Origin: Parapedobacter defluvii
Lineage (GTDB): Bacteria > Bacteroidota > Bacteroidia > Sphingobacteriales > Sphingobacteriaceae
NCBI RefSeq assembly: GCF_014642075.1
Contig: NZ_BMIK01000003.1
Location: 248,001-312,000, forward strand
Reading direction: 5' to 3'
DNA: 64,000 nt
Below, one piece after another: positions 51,898 to 60,420 of the stretch; within the stretch, counting starts at the first letter, position 1, and each line of letters starts with the position of its first letter. Under the pieces are notes generated by a model. That model had not been told where the DNA came from and ran no database searches. It saw nothing but the letters and a program-made list of their open reading frames with translations. The translations under genes and the position numbers were made by a program.

Positions 51898-54354
51898 ATG
51901 CAAAATAATTTACGGTTAATTCTTATTACTATACTTTGCATTTGGTATTCCTCCCAAAGTAATGCGCAAAGTAGTTCACTTTCCGGCAAGGTTGTGTCAA
52001 TCTCGGATCATATACCGCTGCGGGGAGTTACTGTGCGGATAAACGAATTGTCCATTCAGCAGGTTACGAATGCAAACGGAAATTTTCAATTTAACAACTT
52101 GCCCATCGGACGTTATATACTCAGTTTTTCGATGGTAGGTTTTGAATCGAAGAAAATTGAAACGTCAATTCCTGTTTCAACGGATGATCTATTTTTAATT
52201 GAGTTGCAACCCAGTGAGACGGTGCTACAGACCGTGGAGATTCTCGGCCGAGATGAACAATCGTACAAAAACACCTCTTCATTCGTGGGTACCAAGACCG
52301 AAACTCCCATTAAGGATGATCCCCAAGCGATCAGCTATGTCACAAAAGAGCTTATAGACGATCAACAAGCTTTCAAGCCCAGCGATATCTTGAAAAACAT
52401 CAGTAGTGTCAATACTTATTCCTATTATAACAACGACATTTCCATCCGTGGATTCCGTGCGGGCGGAGCATTGGTCAACGGACTTCGCAGCCCCACGAAC
52501 AGTTGGTCTCAGACGTTGCTTGCCAATGTGGAACGTGTCGAAGTGGTCAAAGGCCCATCTTCTATTTTTTACGGCGACAGTGACCCGGGCGGAACGGTCA
52601 ATACTGTAACTAAAAAACCGCTAGTGGAAAACCGGAAATCCGTTGACTTCTCCACAGGTAGCTATAACACGTTCCGACTCAAAAGCGATTTTACGGGTCC
52701 GATGAACGAACAGAAAACACTGCTTTACCGTTTGAACCTGGCCTACCAAAACGCAGAGTCATTCCGGGTATTGCAAGGTGGCGAAGATATGTTGATTGCT
52801 CCATCCTTTTCCTTCTTACCAAATGACCGTACTCGCGTCAATGTTGATTTTGTGTATTCCAAAGCCAAGTCTCGCTTAGACCGTGGGCAACCAATATTCG
52901 GTGGCTCAGCGGGTACCCAGCTTAACTCGACACCTATTTCCTTTGCCATTGCAAAGCAGAACGATTTCATGCACGAACTGAACATGAACTCGACGCTCTC
53001 CATCCAGCACAAGTTTTCAGATCATGTCTCCATCAATGCGTCGTATATGAAGGTGCTATACGATGAAGATCTGTTGGAACACCGTACCTCTAACAATTAT
53101 GCAGTGGATGAAGCTGGTCAGGAAATCCCTACTCTGATGCAAATGCAAACTATCCGGCGAAAGCGCAAAAGCTTCAACGACAATATTTCTCTCTATTTAG
53201 TGAACCGTTTTAAAACCGGCCCGCTGGAACACCGCATGACGGCGGGATACGATTACATCCAGAACGTGGTGCCCATTGGCGGATCTACCTTCAATGCAGC
53301 AGGCTACCGCAATGCGGATAACACCGGGGTGATCAGTCGCTATAATAAAGACAAACCTGAACTTTACCTGATTGAAGATGGCATGCCCGTGCCAAACGTG
53401 CCGCACTTTGATCTCACCGATCCGGATTATTCGATCTCGGAAATTTCGTCTTATATCAACGATCCCAACTCGCAATCTGCAGCAAGGACTTTTCAACACG
53501 GTATTTTTTTCCAGGATCAGATCGCTTGGGGGCCGGTCAAGGCGGTCCTTGCACTTCGCCAAGGATACTACACCAATGTACGAGATTACAAACAGGACGA
53601 TGAGAACTTGGTAAGACAACGGAAATTCATCCCACGAATCGGACTGGTATACACGCCGATCCAACCGGTCAGTATCTATGCCAACTATACGCAGGGATAT
53701 CAGCCGCAGAGCGCAAACATCGTGGCTGATCCGGAGCGTTACGGCGGACCGTTCGAACCGATGACCAGCAAGTCTTTCGAGGGCGGCGTGAAAACTGAAT
53801 TCTTCAATAAACTGCTAGCCATTAATACCGCAATTTATCATATTGAGAAAAATAATATTTTGATTGACGCCAATGATGATGTCAATCCCGATCTGCGTCG
53901 ACAAATTGGGCAACAACGCTCTCGCGGCATCGAGTTGGATGTGAATGGGCAGATACTTTCGAATTTAAGTATAACAGCAAACGTCGCCATCAATAATACG
54001 GTTATCACCAAGAGCGACGATCCAGCGGAAGAAGGCAAACGCATGCCGAACGCCCCTAAACATAAGGGCGGCATTTGGGCGAAATATACCTTTAAGCTAC
54101 CCGCGTTGAATGGGGTCGGAATTGCTGCGGGCGCAAACTACATCAGTGAACGGAATACGCAAAATGCAGCTCTTATCCTTCCTAGTTACGTAGTTGCCGA
54201 TGCGGCACTGTATTACGCGTTTGATAAATTCCGGATTACGGCAAACCTAAACAATGTATTTAACAAAACCCATTGGGTAGGTGGATACGATTACAACAGG
54301 TTGTTCCCCGGTACACCCAGAAATTTCTTGGTAGGCGTAGGTTATACCTTTTAA
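51898..54354 (+). CDS. TonB-dependent siderophore receptor
   Basis: This 818-residue outer-membrane receptor has a signal peptide to about residue 24 (SNAQ), a carboxypeptidase-regulatory-like domain at about 28-105 (SLSGKVVSISDHIPLRGVTV, MVGFESKKIE), a plug with IKDDPQAISYVTKELIDDQQ, DISIRGFRAGGALVNGLRSP and VEVVKGPSSIFYGDSDPGGT, and a barrel ending in FLVGVGYTF. The plug motifs are those of ferric-siderophore receptors (FhuA/FhuE type) rather than SusC. The neighbouring PepSY membrane protein supports a role in iron uptake. Confidence 0.92.
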   Translation: MQNNLRLILITILCIWYSSQSNAQSSSLSGKVVSISDHIPLRGVTVRINELSIQQVTNANGNFQFNNLPIGRYILSFSMVGFESKKIETSIPVSTDDLFLIELQPSETVLQTVEILGRDEQSYKNTSSFVGTKTETPIKDDPQAISYVTKELIDDQQAFKPSDILKNISSVNTYSYYNNDISIRGFRAGGALVNGLRSPTNSWSQTLLANVERVEVVKGPSSIFYGDSDPGGTVNTVTKKPLVENRKSVDFSTGSYNTFRLKSDFTGPMNEQKTLLYRLNLAYQNAESFRVLQGGEDMLIAPSFSFLPNDRTRVNVDFVYSKAKSRLDRGQPIFGGSAGTQLNSTPISFAIAKQNDFMHELNMNSTLSIQHKFSDHVSINASYMKVLYDEDLLEHRTSNNYAVDEAGQEIPTLMQMQTIRRKRKSFNDNISLYLVNRFKTGPLEHRMTAGYDYIQNVVPIGGSTFNAAGYRNADNTGVISRYNKDKPELYLIEDGMPVPNVPHFDLTDPDYSISEISSYINDPNSQSAARTFQHGIFFQDQIAWGPVKAVLALRQGYYTNVRDYKQDDENLVRQRKFIPRIGLVYTPIQPVSIYANYTQGYQPQSANIVADPERYGGPFEPMTSKSFEGGVKTEFFNKLLAINTAIYHIEKNNILIDANDDVNPDLRRQIGQQRSRGIELDVNGQILSNLSITANVAINNTVITKSDDPAEEGKRMPNAPKHKGGIWAKYTFKLPALNGVGIAAGANYISERNTQNAALILPSYVVADAALYYAFDKFRITANLNNVFNKTHWVGGYDYNRLFPGTPRNFLVGVGYTF

Positions 54355-54363
54355 CTTTGTCTC

Positions 54364-55719
54364 ATGGCCAAACAATCCGGCAAGGCTGAGCGCAATGGAA
54401 AGAAATGGTTCTGGCAGCTCCACCATTGGGTGGGGCTGTATACGGGCATTCTGATCGGAGTGCTTAGCCTTACCGGTGCCGTTGCTGTATTCATTCCTGA
54501 AATAGATGGACTAATCCAACGTTACCATTACAATGCCCTGTCATCGGCTCCATCTAATGGCTTACCGCAATTCAGTAAATCGATCGACTCCCTGACTCGT
54601 CAGTTTCCCGATTACCGATCGTGGTCAATCCGCTTGCCCCACAACCCGAGACATGCGGCGGTTTTAGATATGACCATCAGACCCAAAACCGGGAGGACCC
54701 AACGTATGGAGTTCTTCATCGATATAGGTAAAGATCGCGTGCTCGGCCATCGTAAGTGGCAAAATTCACTTGCAAACTACCTCCGTCAAATCCATGTACG
54801 GCTTTACGACGGTATTTGGGGACGTCAATTGGTAGGTATCGGCGGTATTGCACTGGCCTTTGTAGCCCTTACCGGGCTGCTTATTTATGGTAATTTTATG
54901 AAAAAGCAGGCTTGGCCGAACTTCCGAAAAACGTTAGATACACGCATACGGATGGCCGACTGGCATAAAATACTCGGGATGAGTGCTCTTGCTTTTAACC
55001 TCGTAATTGCACTTACAGGAGCATGGCTTGGTCTGCAGCCTTGGCTTGCACGATGGTTCGACATTTCTGCACCACGAAAGTATAAGTCCGAAATTCTGAT
55101 GGAGGCAAAAGATGACAAGGAAATCGTTGTTGATTGGGATGTTGCTCTACGTGCCAGCCACGAGGCCTTTCCTGACCTCAAGCCACTGCAACTACTTGTC
55201 TCTTCAAATGGTGCAGGCACTATTACGCTGCGAGGTAACATTCCAGGCACCATATACGAACGCGACGTCAATATGATCGTTCTATCCAAAATAGATTATA
55301 AGCCGCTGTTCAAATACGATTTACGCGAACAACCGATCAGCCATCAACTTTATTATATACAGGAGGCGTTGCACTTTGGAGACTTCGGAGGATTACCGCT
55401 CAAAGTGTTGTATGCAATTCTTGGCCTTACAAGTGGATTTCTTTCTATCAGCGGCTTTGTCATCTTCTTGTTCAGACGAAAAAAGAAAATGCGAAAAACG
55501 GATAATCCATGGAAAGCTATCATCGTCTACACTTTGTTGACCATACTCTTCCTCTCTTTTATTGCATTTATCACCTTTACCATCGGATATAACCTTGCGT
55601 CAACCATCGCGGAAATCGTAATCAATACGTTGTTAATAGGTCTCATAAGCTATGCGTTGGTCCGCTTTTCCATCAAAAAATTCTCACAAAAACGACAGTT
55701 TACTTCAACAAGCAAGTAA
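54364..55719 (+). CDS. PepSY-associated transmembrane protein (siderophore-iron reductase-like)
   Basis: This 451-residue inner-membrane protein has about four to five membrane segments. WFWQLHHWVGLYTGILIGVL at the N-terminus carries the His-His-x-x-x-G signature of PepSY_TM proteins. Further segments are at about 155-175 (IGGIALAFVALTGLLIYG), 205-225, 345-365 and two near the C-terminus. A periplasmic PepSY-like region lies between. Members next to siderophore receptors are thought to reduce or release iron from siderophores. It starts 9 bp after the receptor stop. Shortly after its stop, an inverted repeat AAACTTGT/ACAAGTTT (55718-55725 with 55743-55750) may be a weak terminator. Confidence 0.88.
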   Translation: MAKQSGKAERNGKKWFWQLHHWVGLYTGILIGVLSLTGAVAVFIPEIDGLIQRYHYNALSSAPSNGLPQFSKSIDSLTRQFPDYRSWSIRLPHNPRHAAVLDMTIRPKTGRTQRMEFFIDIGKDRVLGHRKWQNSLANYLRQIHVRLYDGIWGRQLVGIGGIALAFVALTGLLIYGNFMKKQAWPNFRKTLDTRIRMADWHKILGMSALAFNLVIALTGAWLGLQPWLARWFDISAPRKYKSEILMEAKDDKEIVVDWDVALRASHEAFPDLKPLQLLVSSNGAGTITLRGNIPGTIYERDVNMIVLSKIDYKPLFKYDLREQPISHQLYYIQEALHFGDFGGLPLKVLYAILGLTSGFLSISGFVIFLFRRKKKMRKTDNPWKAIIVYTLLTILFLSFIAFITFTIGYNLASTIAEIVINTLLIGLISYALVRFSIKKFSQKRQFTSTSK

Positions 55720-55778
55720 ACTTGTGGGAGTCGTAGACAAATACAAGTTTTGTCACCGTTGTAAACAAATAAACGCCG

Positions 55779-56033
55779 ATGAAAAAAACCGCAAAACAAT
55801 TTGATGTAACAGCCGAACATTACTACGTACCCGCCGCTTTATTTTTGCTTAATATCAATGTCGTTCACTTAATCTACGCGTATGCAACATTTCCCATGGA
55901 AAATCGGTGGGAGCAGCTGACACTGATTTCGTTCGCTGCAATAGCACTAACAGGTAGCATAGTGGCGAAAAACAAATTATGTTTATTGGGAGCGATGGCT
56001 TTCTATCTTTTCGTATTGATAGCTGCCTTTTAA
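55779..56033 (+). CDS. Small membrane protein, unknown function
   Basis: The 84 residues contain about three predicted membrane helices (YVPAALFLLNINVVHLIYAY, LTLISFAAIALTGSIVA, CLLGAMAFYLFVLIAAF). No family was recognised. It follows the PepSY gene by 59 bp on the same strand and may belong to the iron-uptake unit. Its stop is only 2 bp from the convergent eda stop. The codon use and frame look real, but the assignment rests on context. Confidence 0.6.
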   Translation: MKKTAKQFDVTAEHYYVPAALFLLNINVVHLIYAYATFPMENRWEQLTLISFAAIALTGSIVAKNKLCLLGAMAFYLFVLIAAF

Positions 56034-56035
56034 CT

Positions 56036-56680
56036 CTATCGTGCTGCTATCCAACCCATCAAGTCGTGAGCTCGGTCTGATAACCATTCGTAACCTGTGG
56101 CGCCTGCAGGTCTCGCGAACAACTTGGAACCCAATCCCACGGCACTCACACCGGCGTCAAACCATCCGGAAATGCTTTCCCTGGTCGGATTTACACCACC
56201 CGTTGGCATAAACCGCATGGCTGGAAATAGCGGTTTAATACCCTTTAGAAAACCGGTTCCCAATGTATCGCCCGGAAAGAGTTTGACCAGGGGAGCCCCA
56301 AGGTCTTCGGCTAGACTGATTTCCGTAGGTGTCATACAACCAGGGACCCACAGGATGTTTTTCTCGAGCGTCACCTCAGCAATTTCGGCCTTTACTACCG
56401 GGCTTACGATAAATTTTGCCCCCATTGCAATATAAGCCGAGGCCATCGCCGCGGTTTTAATCGTACCGATGCCCAACAAAAGGTCCGGCCAATTTTCTTT
56501 TTGGAATGACAGCAACTGGGCGAAGTTCTTCGGCGCTTTATTGCCCCGGTTTACAAATTCAAAAACCCGGATGCCCCCCTGATAACAAGCATTTACCACC
56601 TCCGTACAGGTTTGGATATCATCGTCATAATACACCGGAAGGACCGGATAGTTGAGAATATGTTTGAGTGTATTTTCCAT
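56036..56680 (-). CDS. eda: KDPG/KHG aldolase
   Basis: This 214-residue cytoplasmic TIM-barrel class I aldolase has Schiff-base Lys133 in PLVKLFPGDTLG, Glu41 and Arg45 in FEFVNRG, and the phosphate-binding FMPTGGVNP. It cleaves 2-keto-3-deoxy-6-phosphogluconate to pyruvate and glyceraldehyde 3-phosphate. It is encoded 34 bp after kdgK on the same strand, so the two genes take KDG from uronate or sugar-acid breakdown into glycolysis. Confidence 0.94.
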   Translation of the reverse strand: MENTLKHILNYPVLPVYYDDDIQTCTEVVNACYQGGIRVFEFVNRGNKAPKNFAQLLSFQKENWPDLLLGIGTIKTAAMASAYIAMGAKFIVSPVVKAEIAEVTLEKNILWVPGCMTPTEISLAEDLGAPLVKLFPGDTLGTGFLKGIKPLFPAMRFMPTGGVNPTRESISGWFDAGVSAVGLGSKLFARPAGATGYEWLSDRAHDLMGWIAAR

Positions 56681-56714
56681 TTGTATTTAAGATATGAGAT
56701 TTCCGGACTTCTCC

Positions 56715-57707
56715 CTACAAATCCCCGTTGCCGAAGTCGCCTTTGACAAAAAGTTTCTTGAAACCCGCAGCGGTCGCCGTATCGATCACTTTCTGGCCCT
56801 CCTTTCCATCCACCAATGCATAAATCAAGCCAGCCATGAAGGCATCGCCGCTGCCAATGCGATCAATTACACGATCTGTTTCATTTATAGACGATATAAA
56901 ATCAGCTTCCCGTGTATGGTAGGTGCCGTACAGTAAATTATGCGTAGCGGTATCCATAAACCGGAACGTATAAGCGATGTGTTGACATTGTGGCAAGAGA
57001 TCGAATATTTCCTGAGCAGATTCCTTGGCATGTTCAAAATATATGTCTGCCGCAGTGTCCCTTCCAAGCGTGTCCAATACAGACGTACCAAGCATCTTAT
57101 TGGCTGCCCAGATATTGCCCATTACCACATTGCAGTATTGAAGCAAAGCAGGCATTACCTCGATGGGATTCTTCCCATAGTTCCAAAGCCGGTTACGGTA
57201 ATTGAGATCGACCGATACAACCAATCCCTTTGCATTTGCCACGGTCAATGCTTCCCGGCAAACTTCTGCGAGGGATTCACTCAAAGCCGGGGTGAGTGCA
57301 CTCCAATGAAACCAGGTATAACCGTCCAATACACGATCCCAATCGATCATGCCGGGTTTTAATTGACTAAAAGCCGAGTATTTCCGGTCATATACCACCT
57401 CCCCCTTACTAAGTCCATTCGCCGAGAGTAGGAAGTACAAACCCAGTCGGTCGCCTTCCAGCAACGAGGATGACACATCCACTCCGAGGCTTGTCAACGT
57501 AGACAGAATCTGTGAAGTTAGGTCATTATCAGGAATGCGGCTCAGGTAGCTGCACGGAATCCCCCACTGCCCCAATGAGGCCGCCACATTAGCTTCTGAA
57601 CCACCCGGAAAAACAACCACCTGACCATCTTCTCCTAAAAACGATTCGCCGGATGAACTCAGCCGCAAGAGCAATTCGCCAAATGATAATATTTTATGTT
57701 TAGTCAT
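56715..57707 (-). CDS. kdgK: 2-keto-3-deoxygluconate kinase (PfkB family)
   Basis: This 330-residue ribokinase-fold sugar kinase has the N-terminal motif VVFPGGSEANVAASLGQWG (residues 31-49). The second PfkB signature is DRIGSGDAFMAGL with catalytic base Asp288. Its partner is eda, directly downstream, which strongly favours KDG as substrate over other sugars. Its start codon abuts a 75-bp element bounded by the perfect inverted repeat GGTTGGCTAA/TTAGCCAACC (57708-57782), which lies where its promoter should be. Confidence 0.88.
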   Translation of the reverse strand: MTKHKILSFGELLLRLSSSGESFLGEDGQVVVFPGGSEANVAASLGQWGIPCSYLSRIPDNDLTSQILSTLTSLGVDVSSSLLEGDRLGLYFLLSANGLSKGEVVYDRKYSAFSQLKPGMIDWDRVLDGYTWFHWSALTPALSESLAEVCREALTVANAKGLVVSVDLNYRNRLWNYGKNPIEVMPALLQYCNVVMGNIWAANKMLGTSVLDTLGRDTAADIYFEHAKESAQEIFDLLPQCQHIAYTFRFMDTATHNLLYGTYHTREADFISSINETDRVIDRIGSGDAFMAGLIYALVDGKEGQKVIDTATAAGFKKLFVKGDFGNGDL

Positions 57708-57782
57708 GGTTGGCTAAAATACCATTTTAAGTACGAGATACGAAATTTAGGTACGAAATACGAGGTACGAAGTTAGCCAACC
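57708..57782. repeat. 75-bp inverted-repeat element with heptamer repeats
   Basis: Perfect 10-bp inverted ends GGTTGGCTAA (57708-57717) and TTAGCCAACC (57773-57782) enclose a heptamer-like tandem array of TACGARR units (57732-57772: TACGAGA, TACGAAA, TACGAAA, TACGAGG, TACGAAG, with one short interruption). It touches the kdgK start codon. It may be a miniature mobile element or a palindromic repeat of the genome. I recall similar TACGAGRTACGA intergenic arrays in Bacteroidota but cannot verify this. Confidence 0.6.
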
Positions 57783-57793
57783 TATTAATTAAA

Positions 57794-57817
57794 ATAAAAG
57801 AGTTTTTTGTCTTTTAT
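57794..57817. promoter_or_regulatory. Candidate Rrf2 operator, copy 1 (autoregulatory)
   Basis: Perfect inverted repeat ATAAAAGA-N8-TCTTTTAT. On the minus strand its right part reads ATAAAAGACAAAAA, the same 14-bp word found in plus orientation in front of the oxidase gene (58302-58315). Overlap with the -33 box suggests autorepression. Confidence 0.55.
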
Positions 57818-57836
57818 ATAAAAACAGTTACCTTTG
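57806..57836 (+). promoter_or_regulatory. Promoter of the Rrf2 gene
   Basis: TTTG (57806-57809), exactly 19 bp, then TACCTTTG (57829-57836). This fully matches the -33/-7 consensus seen also at 12107-12137. The start codon at 57854 lies 17 bp after the -7 box. The -33 box overlaps the inverted repeat at 57794-57817, a favourable position for repression. Confidence 0.8.
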
Positions 57837-57853
57837 TACCATACTAAAACTGG

Positions 57854-58288
57854 ATGTTTTCGAAAACCTGCGAATATGCGATACGGGCAGTAATGTTCAT
57901 CACACGCGAAACCAAAGACGGTAGGCGCGTGGGAGTCAAGGAAATCGCGGAGGGCATTGATTCGCCGGTATATTTTATCGCAAAGATTTTGCAGGAACTG
58001 AGTAAACGGGGAATTGTCCAGTCACTGAAAGGTCCTACGGGAGGTTTTTTTATGGATGGAAATTCATTGAACCATACTGTGGCCGACGTGGTGATGGCCA
58101 TCGATGGCGATAAATTGTTCCACGGGTGCATTCTCGGGTTAAGCGAGTGCTCGGAGAAGCAACCTTGTCCGCTACATGCAGAGTTTAAGAAAATCCGGAA
58201 AGAACTACGTGAATTGCTCACACAAACCAAGCTGGGAGAGCTGCAGGACAAATTTGACGTCGCCACATTTTACCTGAGCAGGCGGTAA
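57854..58288 (+). CDS. Rrf2-family transcriptional regulator (Fe-S/NO-sensing type)
   Basis: This 144-residue cytoplasmic winged-helix protein has YAIRAVMFITRE at the N-terminus and VGVKEIAEGIDSPVYFIAKI as recognition region. GPTGGFFM is the wing. Three cysteines (Cys92, Cys99, Cys105) lie in the position of the Fe-S ligands of IscR/NsrR, although the spacing is C-x6-C-x5-C. It likely senses NO, oxygen or Fe-S status. The downstream genes for an oxidase, truncated hemoglobin and hemerythrin support a nitrosative or redox role. It is distinct from Isc/Suf-type loci, as no isc/suf genes are nearby. Confidence 0.88.
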   Translation: MFSKTCEYAIRAVMFITRETKDGRRVGVKEIAEGIDSPVYFIAKILQELSKRGIVQSLKGPTGGFFMDGNSLNHTVADVVMAIDGDKLFHGCILGLSECSEKQPCPLHAEFKKIRKELRELLTQTKLGELQDKFDVATFYLSRR

Positions 58289-58301
58289 TTTTTTTAGATT
58301 A

Positions 58302-58315
58302 ATAAAAGACAAAAA
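58302..58315 (+). promoter_or_regulatory. Candidate Rrf2 operator, copy 2 (before the oxidase gene)
   Basis: ATAAAAGACAAAAA, identical over 14 bp to the inverted word at 57804-57817. It lies 16 bp before the start codon at 58332, in the 43-bp gap after the Rrf2 gene. The second half-site is imperfect (GGTATTAAAAT). No clear -7 element is visible between the two genes, so it may act as an internal control or boundary site. Confidence 0.5.
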
Positions 58316-58331
58316 GGTATTAAAATCGTTT

Positions 58332-60410
58332 ATGGAAGAGGTGTCTAACATTTATTCGCTGCAACTTGGCTGGCAAGAAGTGATCATGGTCTCGTTTATT
58401 GCATTGCTTCTCACCTTGCTGGGTGTATTGTTATCGCTGTATCACCGGGTTTTGAACATCCGGAATACCACATACGGCGGGCCTGATTTGCGTATCAAAC
58501 GGCATATCGAGCAGCTCAGTAGCGAGCAACTGGATACGTTATTACAGTATAAAAAATACAGAATAGCGAAGCGGAAAGTATCATCGGTATCGAAAAAAGC
58601 CGTTATGTCCATCGTTGCGCTCTCCGCCTGCTTACCTCTCTTTGCCCAAGAAACTACGGCAACTGGCATCGACTGGGGGAATGCAGGCATCGTCATCACC
58701 ATTATACTGATCCTTATCCCGGTACTGTGCGGTCTCGTGTTGATGGTCGTCAAAATCCGGCGTACCTTATCCCGCTATCAACAGCGCCAGAATGACGCAA
58801 TGGCGAATGAACTGGCACAATACCTTGGTGGGCTATCGGACCCGGAAGTGCTCGATAACCTGGAGGAGCGAAAAGCCGCACTCGAATATGGATTGACACA
58901 CACCGAACTAGCGGGTAACATCCAGGTACATGACAGGCGCGGTTTGATTGCATCCACGCGCAGCGATGTCAATCTTCCCATCGCCGCATTAAAGAAACGT
59001 GCAGTGCGGCGCCCCAACATCGACAGCCGATTAGCCAAACTGGTGTTATGGTACATCGGTACGGCAGCATTCTGGCTGCTGTTTGGCACTTCGGTAGGTC
59101 AATACCTCGGTATCAAATTTGTCGCACCGGATGTAGACCAAATCAGTTGGCTGAGTTTTGGTCGCCTACGGCCGGTGCATACCAATGCGGTATTCTGGGG
59201 CTGGGCGTCACTGGGCATGCTGGGGTTGGGGCACTATATCGTCCCCCGTGTAAGCAATGTACCGTTGGCTAGCCTCCGGTATGGTTGGTATTCGCTCATC
59301 CTGATCAATGCTACCGTACTTGTCGGCACCATCAGCCTAATGGCCGGCATCAACAACGGAGGTGGTGAATACCGCGAATACATTTGGCCCATCATGCTGC
59401 CCTTTGCGGTAGCATTGGCGCTTACACTGGTTAATTTCCTGAAAACCATTGCACGCCGGAAAACCGCGGAAATCTATATTTCCAATTGGTATATGGTCTC
59501 TGCCATCATCTTCACCATCGTCATTGCGCTGGTTGCCTACCTCCCGTTTTGGCAGAACGGGCTTGGAGAGATCATTGCACAGGGCTATTATATGCATCAG
59601 GGCGTAGGGATGTGGTTTATGCTTTTCACACTGGGTGTAGTTTATTATTTTTTGCCCCAACAGCTCAATAAACCCATCTATTCCTACAGCCTCGGTATAC
59701 TGGCCTTCTGGACACAGATTCTATTTTATACGCTCATTGGAACACACCACTTTATCTTTAGTGCGATACCCTGGTGGTTGCAAACCGTGGCCATCGTGGG
59801 CAGTGCCGGGATGGCTATCCCCGTGATCGCGGGTACCACCAATTTCTTGCTCACCTTCCGCGGAGCCTGGTACAAAGTAAAGGATAGTTATACGCTTCCC
59901 TTTTTCCTCGCCGGTGTCATCTTTTATTTCACCGGATCTATGCAGGGCACTGCAGAGGCATTTCGCTACACAAATCTCGTGTGGCATTTTACGGACTTTA
60001 CGGTTGCCCACTCGCACTTAACCATGTATGGCATCATCTCATTTCTGCTGTGGGGCAGCATATATGCCGTTGTCCCCCGCCTGACCGGCCAGGAACCCCC
60101 ACAGCTAACTGTGGGAGCACACTTCTGGTTTGCACTGATCGGCCTGCTGTTCTATACGGTTCCGCTGATGTATGGCAGTACGTTGAAAGGCCTCCTATGG
60201 ATGGAAGGAAAACCATTTATCGACAGCGTAGTCCTTATGGCTCCCTACTGGCTTTGGCGGGCTATCGGGGGAAGCCTCATGTGGCTCTCGCATCTTCTGT
60301 TTGCATACAACCTCTATAAGATGTTCCGCACAGGGCCGCGGTCCAACATTGTAGAAGCAGCTTTAGCAAAATTAACGAACGACACAGCTCCAACTGCAGA
60401 GACAAGGTAA
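58332..60410 (+). CDS. ccoN: cbb3-type heme-copper oxidase catalytic subunit with N-terminal membrane extension
   Basis: At 692 residues it is longer than usual CcoN (about 470). The core from about 235 has low-spin heme His283 (RLRPVHTNAVFWGW), CuB ligand His422 (YYMHQGVGM), CuB ligands His472/His473 (IGTHHF), and high- and low-spin heme ligands His560 and His562 (TVAHSHLTMYG). Tyr466 lies 44 residues after His422 and six before His472, the spacing of the cross-linked Tyr in cbb3 enzymes, so oxygen reduction is expected. The extra 230 residues carry membrane helices at about 17-38 and 118-141, a signal-like segment at 90-105 and a charged coil at 145-235. It appears in place of a canonical ccoNOQP set and is followed by a fused diheme subunit. 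Confidence 0.88.
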   Translation: MEEVSNIYSLQLGWQEVIMVSFIALLLTLLGVLLSLYHRVLNIRNTTYGGPDLRIKRHIEQLSSEQLDTLLQYKKYRIAKRKVSSVSKKAVMSIVALSACLPLFAQETTATGIDWGNAGIVITIILILIPVLCGLVLMVVKIRRTLSRYQQRQNDAMANELAQYLGGLSDPEVLDNLEERKAALEYGLTHTELAGNIQVHDRRGLIASTRSDVNLPIAALKKRAVRRPNIDSRLAKLVLWYIGTAAFWLLFGTSVGQYLGIKFVAPDVDQISWLSFGRLRPVHTNAVFWGWASLGMLGLGHYIVPRVSNVPLASLRYGWYSLILINATVLVGTISLMAGINNGGGEYREYIWPIMLPFAVALALTLVNFLKTIARRKTAEIYISNWYMVSAIIFTIVIALVAYLPFWQNGLGEIIAQGYYMHQGVGMWFMLFTLGVVYYFLPQQLNKPIYSYSLGILAFWTQILFYTLIGTHHFIFSAIPWWLQTVAIVGSAGMAIPVIAGTTNFLLTFRGAWYKVKDSYTLPFFLAGVIFYFTGSMQGTAEAFRYTNLVWHFTDFTVAHSHLTMYGIISFLLWGSIYAVVPRLTGQEPPQLTVGAHFWFALIGLLFYTVPLMYGSTLKGLLWMEGKPFIDSVVLMAPYWLWRAIGGSLMWLSHLLFAYNLYKMFRTGPRSNIVEAALAKLTNDTAPTAETR

Positions 60411-60420
60411 ACACAGACAC

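Noticed and set aside
57732-57772. Tandem TACGARR units as a possible CRISPR array.
   Set aside because: Units are 7 bp without spacers and there are no cas genes nearby.
59739-59762. At first the oxidase seemed to lack the catalytic Tyr (Phe476 after His472/His473), which would suggest an NO reductase.
   Set aside because: In cbb3 enzymes the Tyr lies six residues before the His pair and 44 after the first CuB His. Tyr466 is present at exactly this place, so the oxygen-reductase signature is intact.
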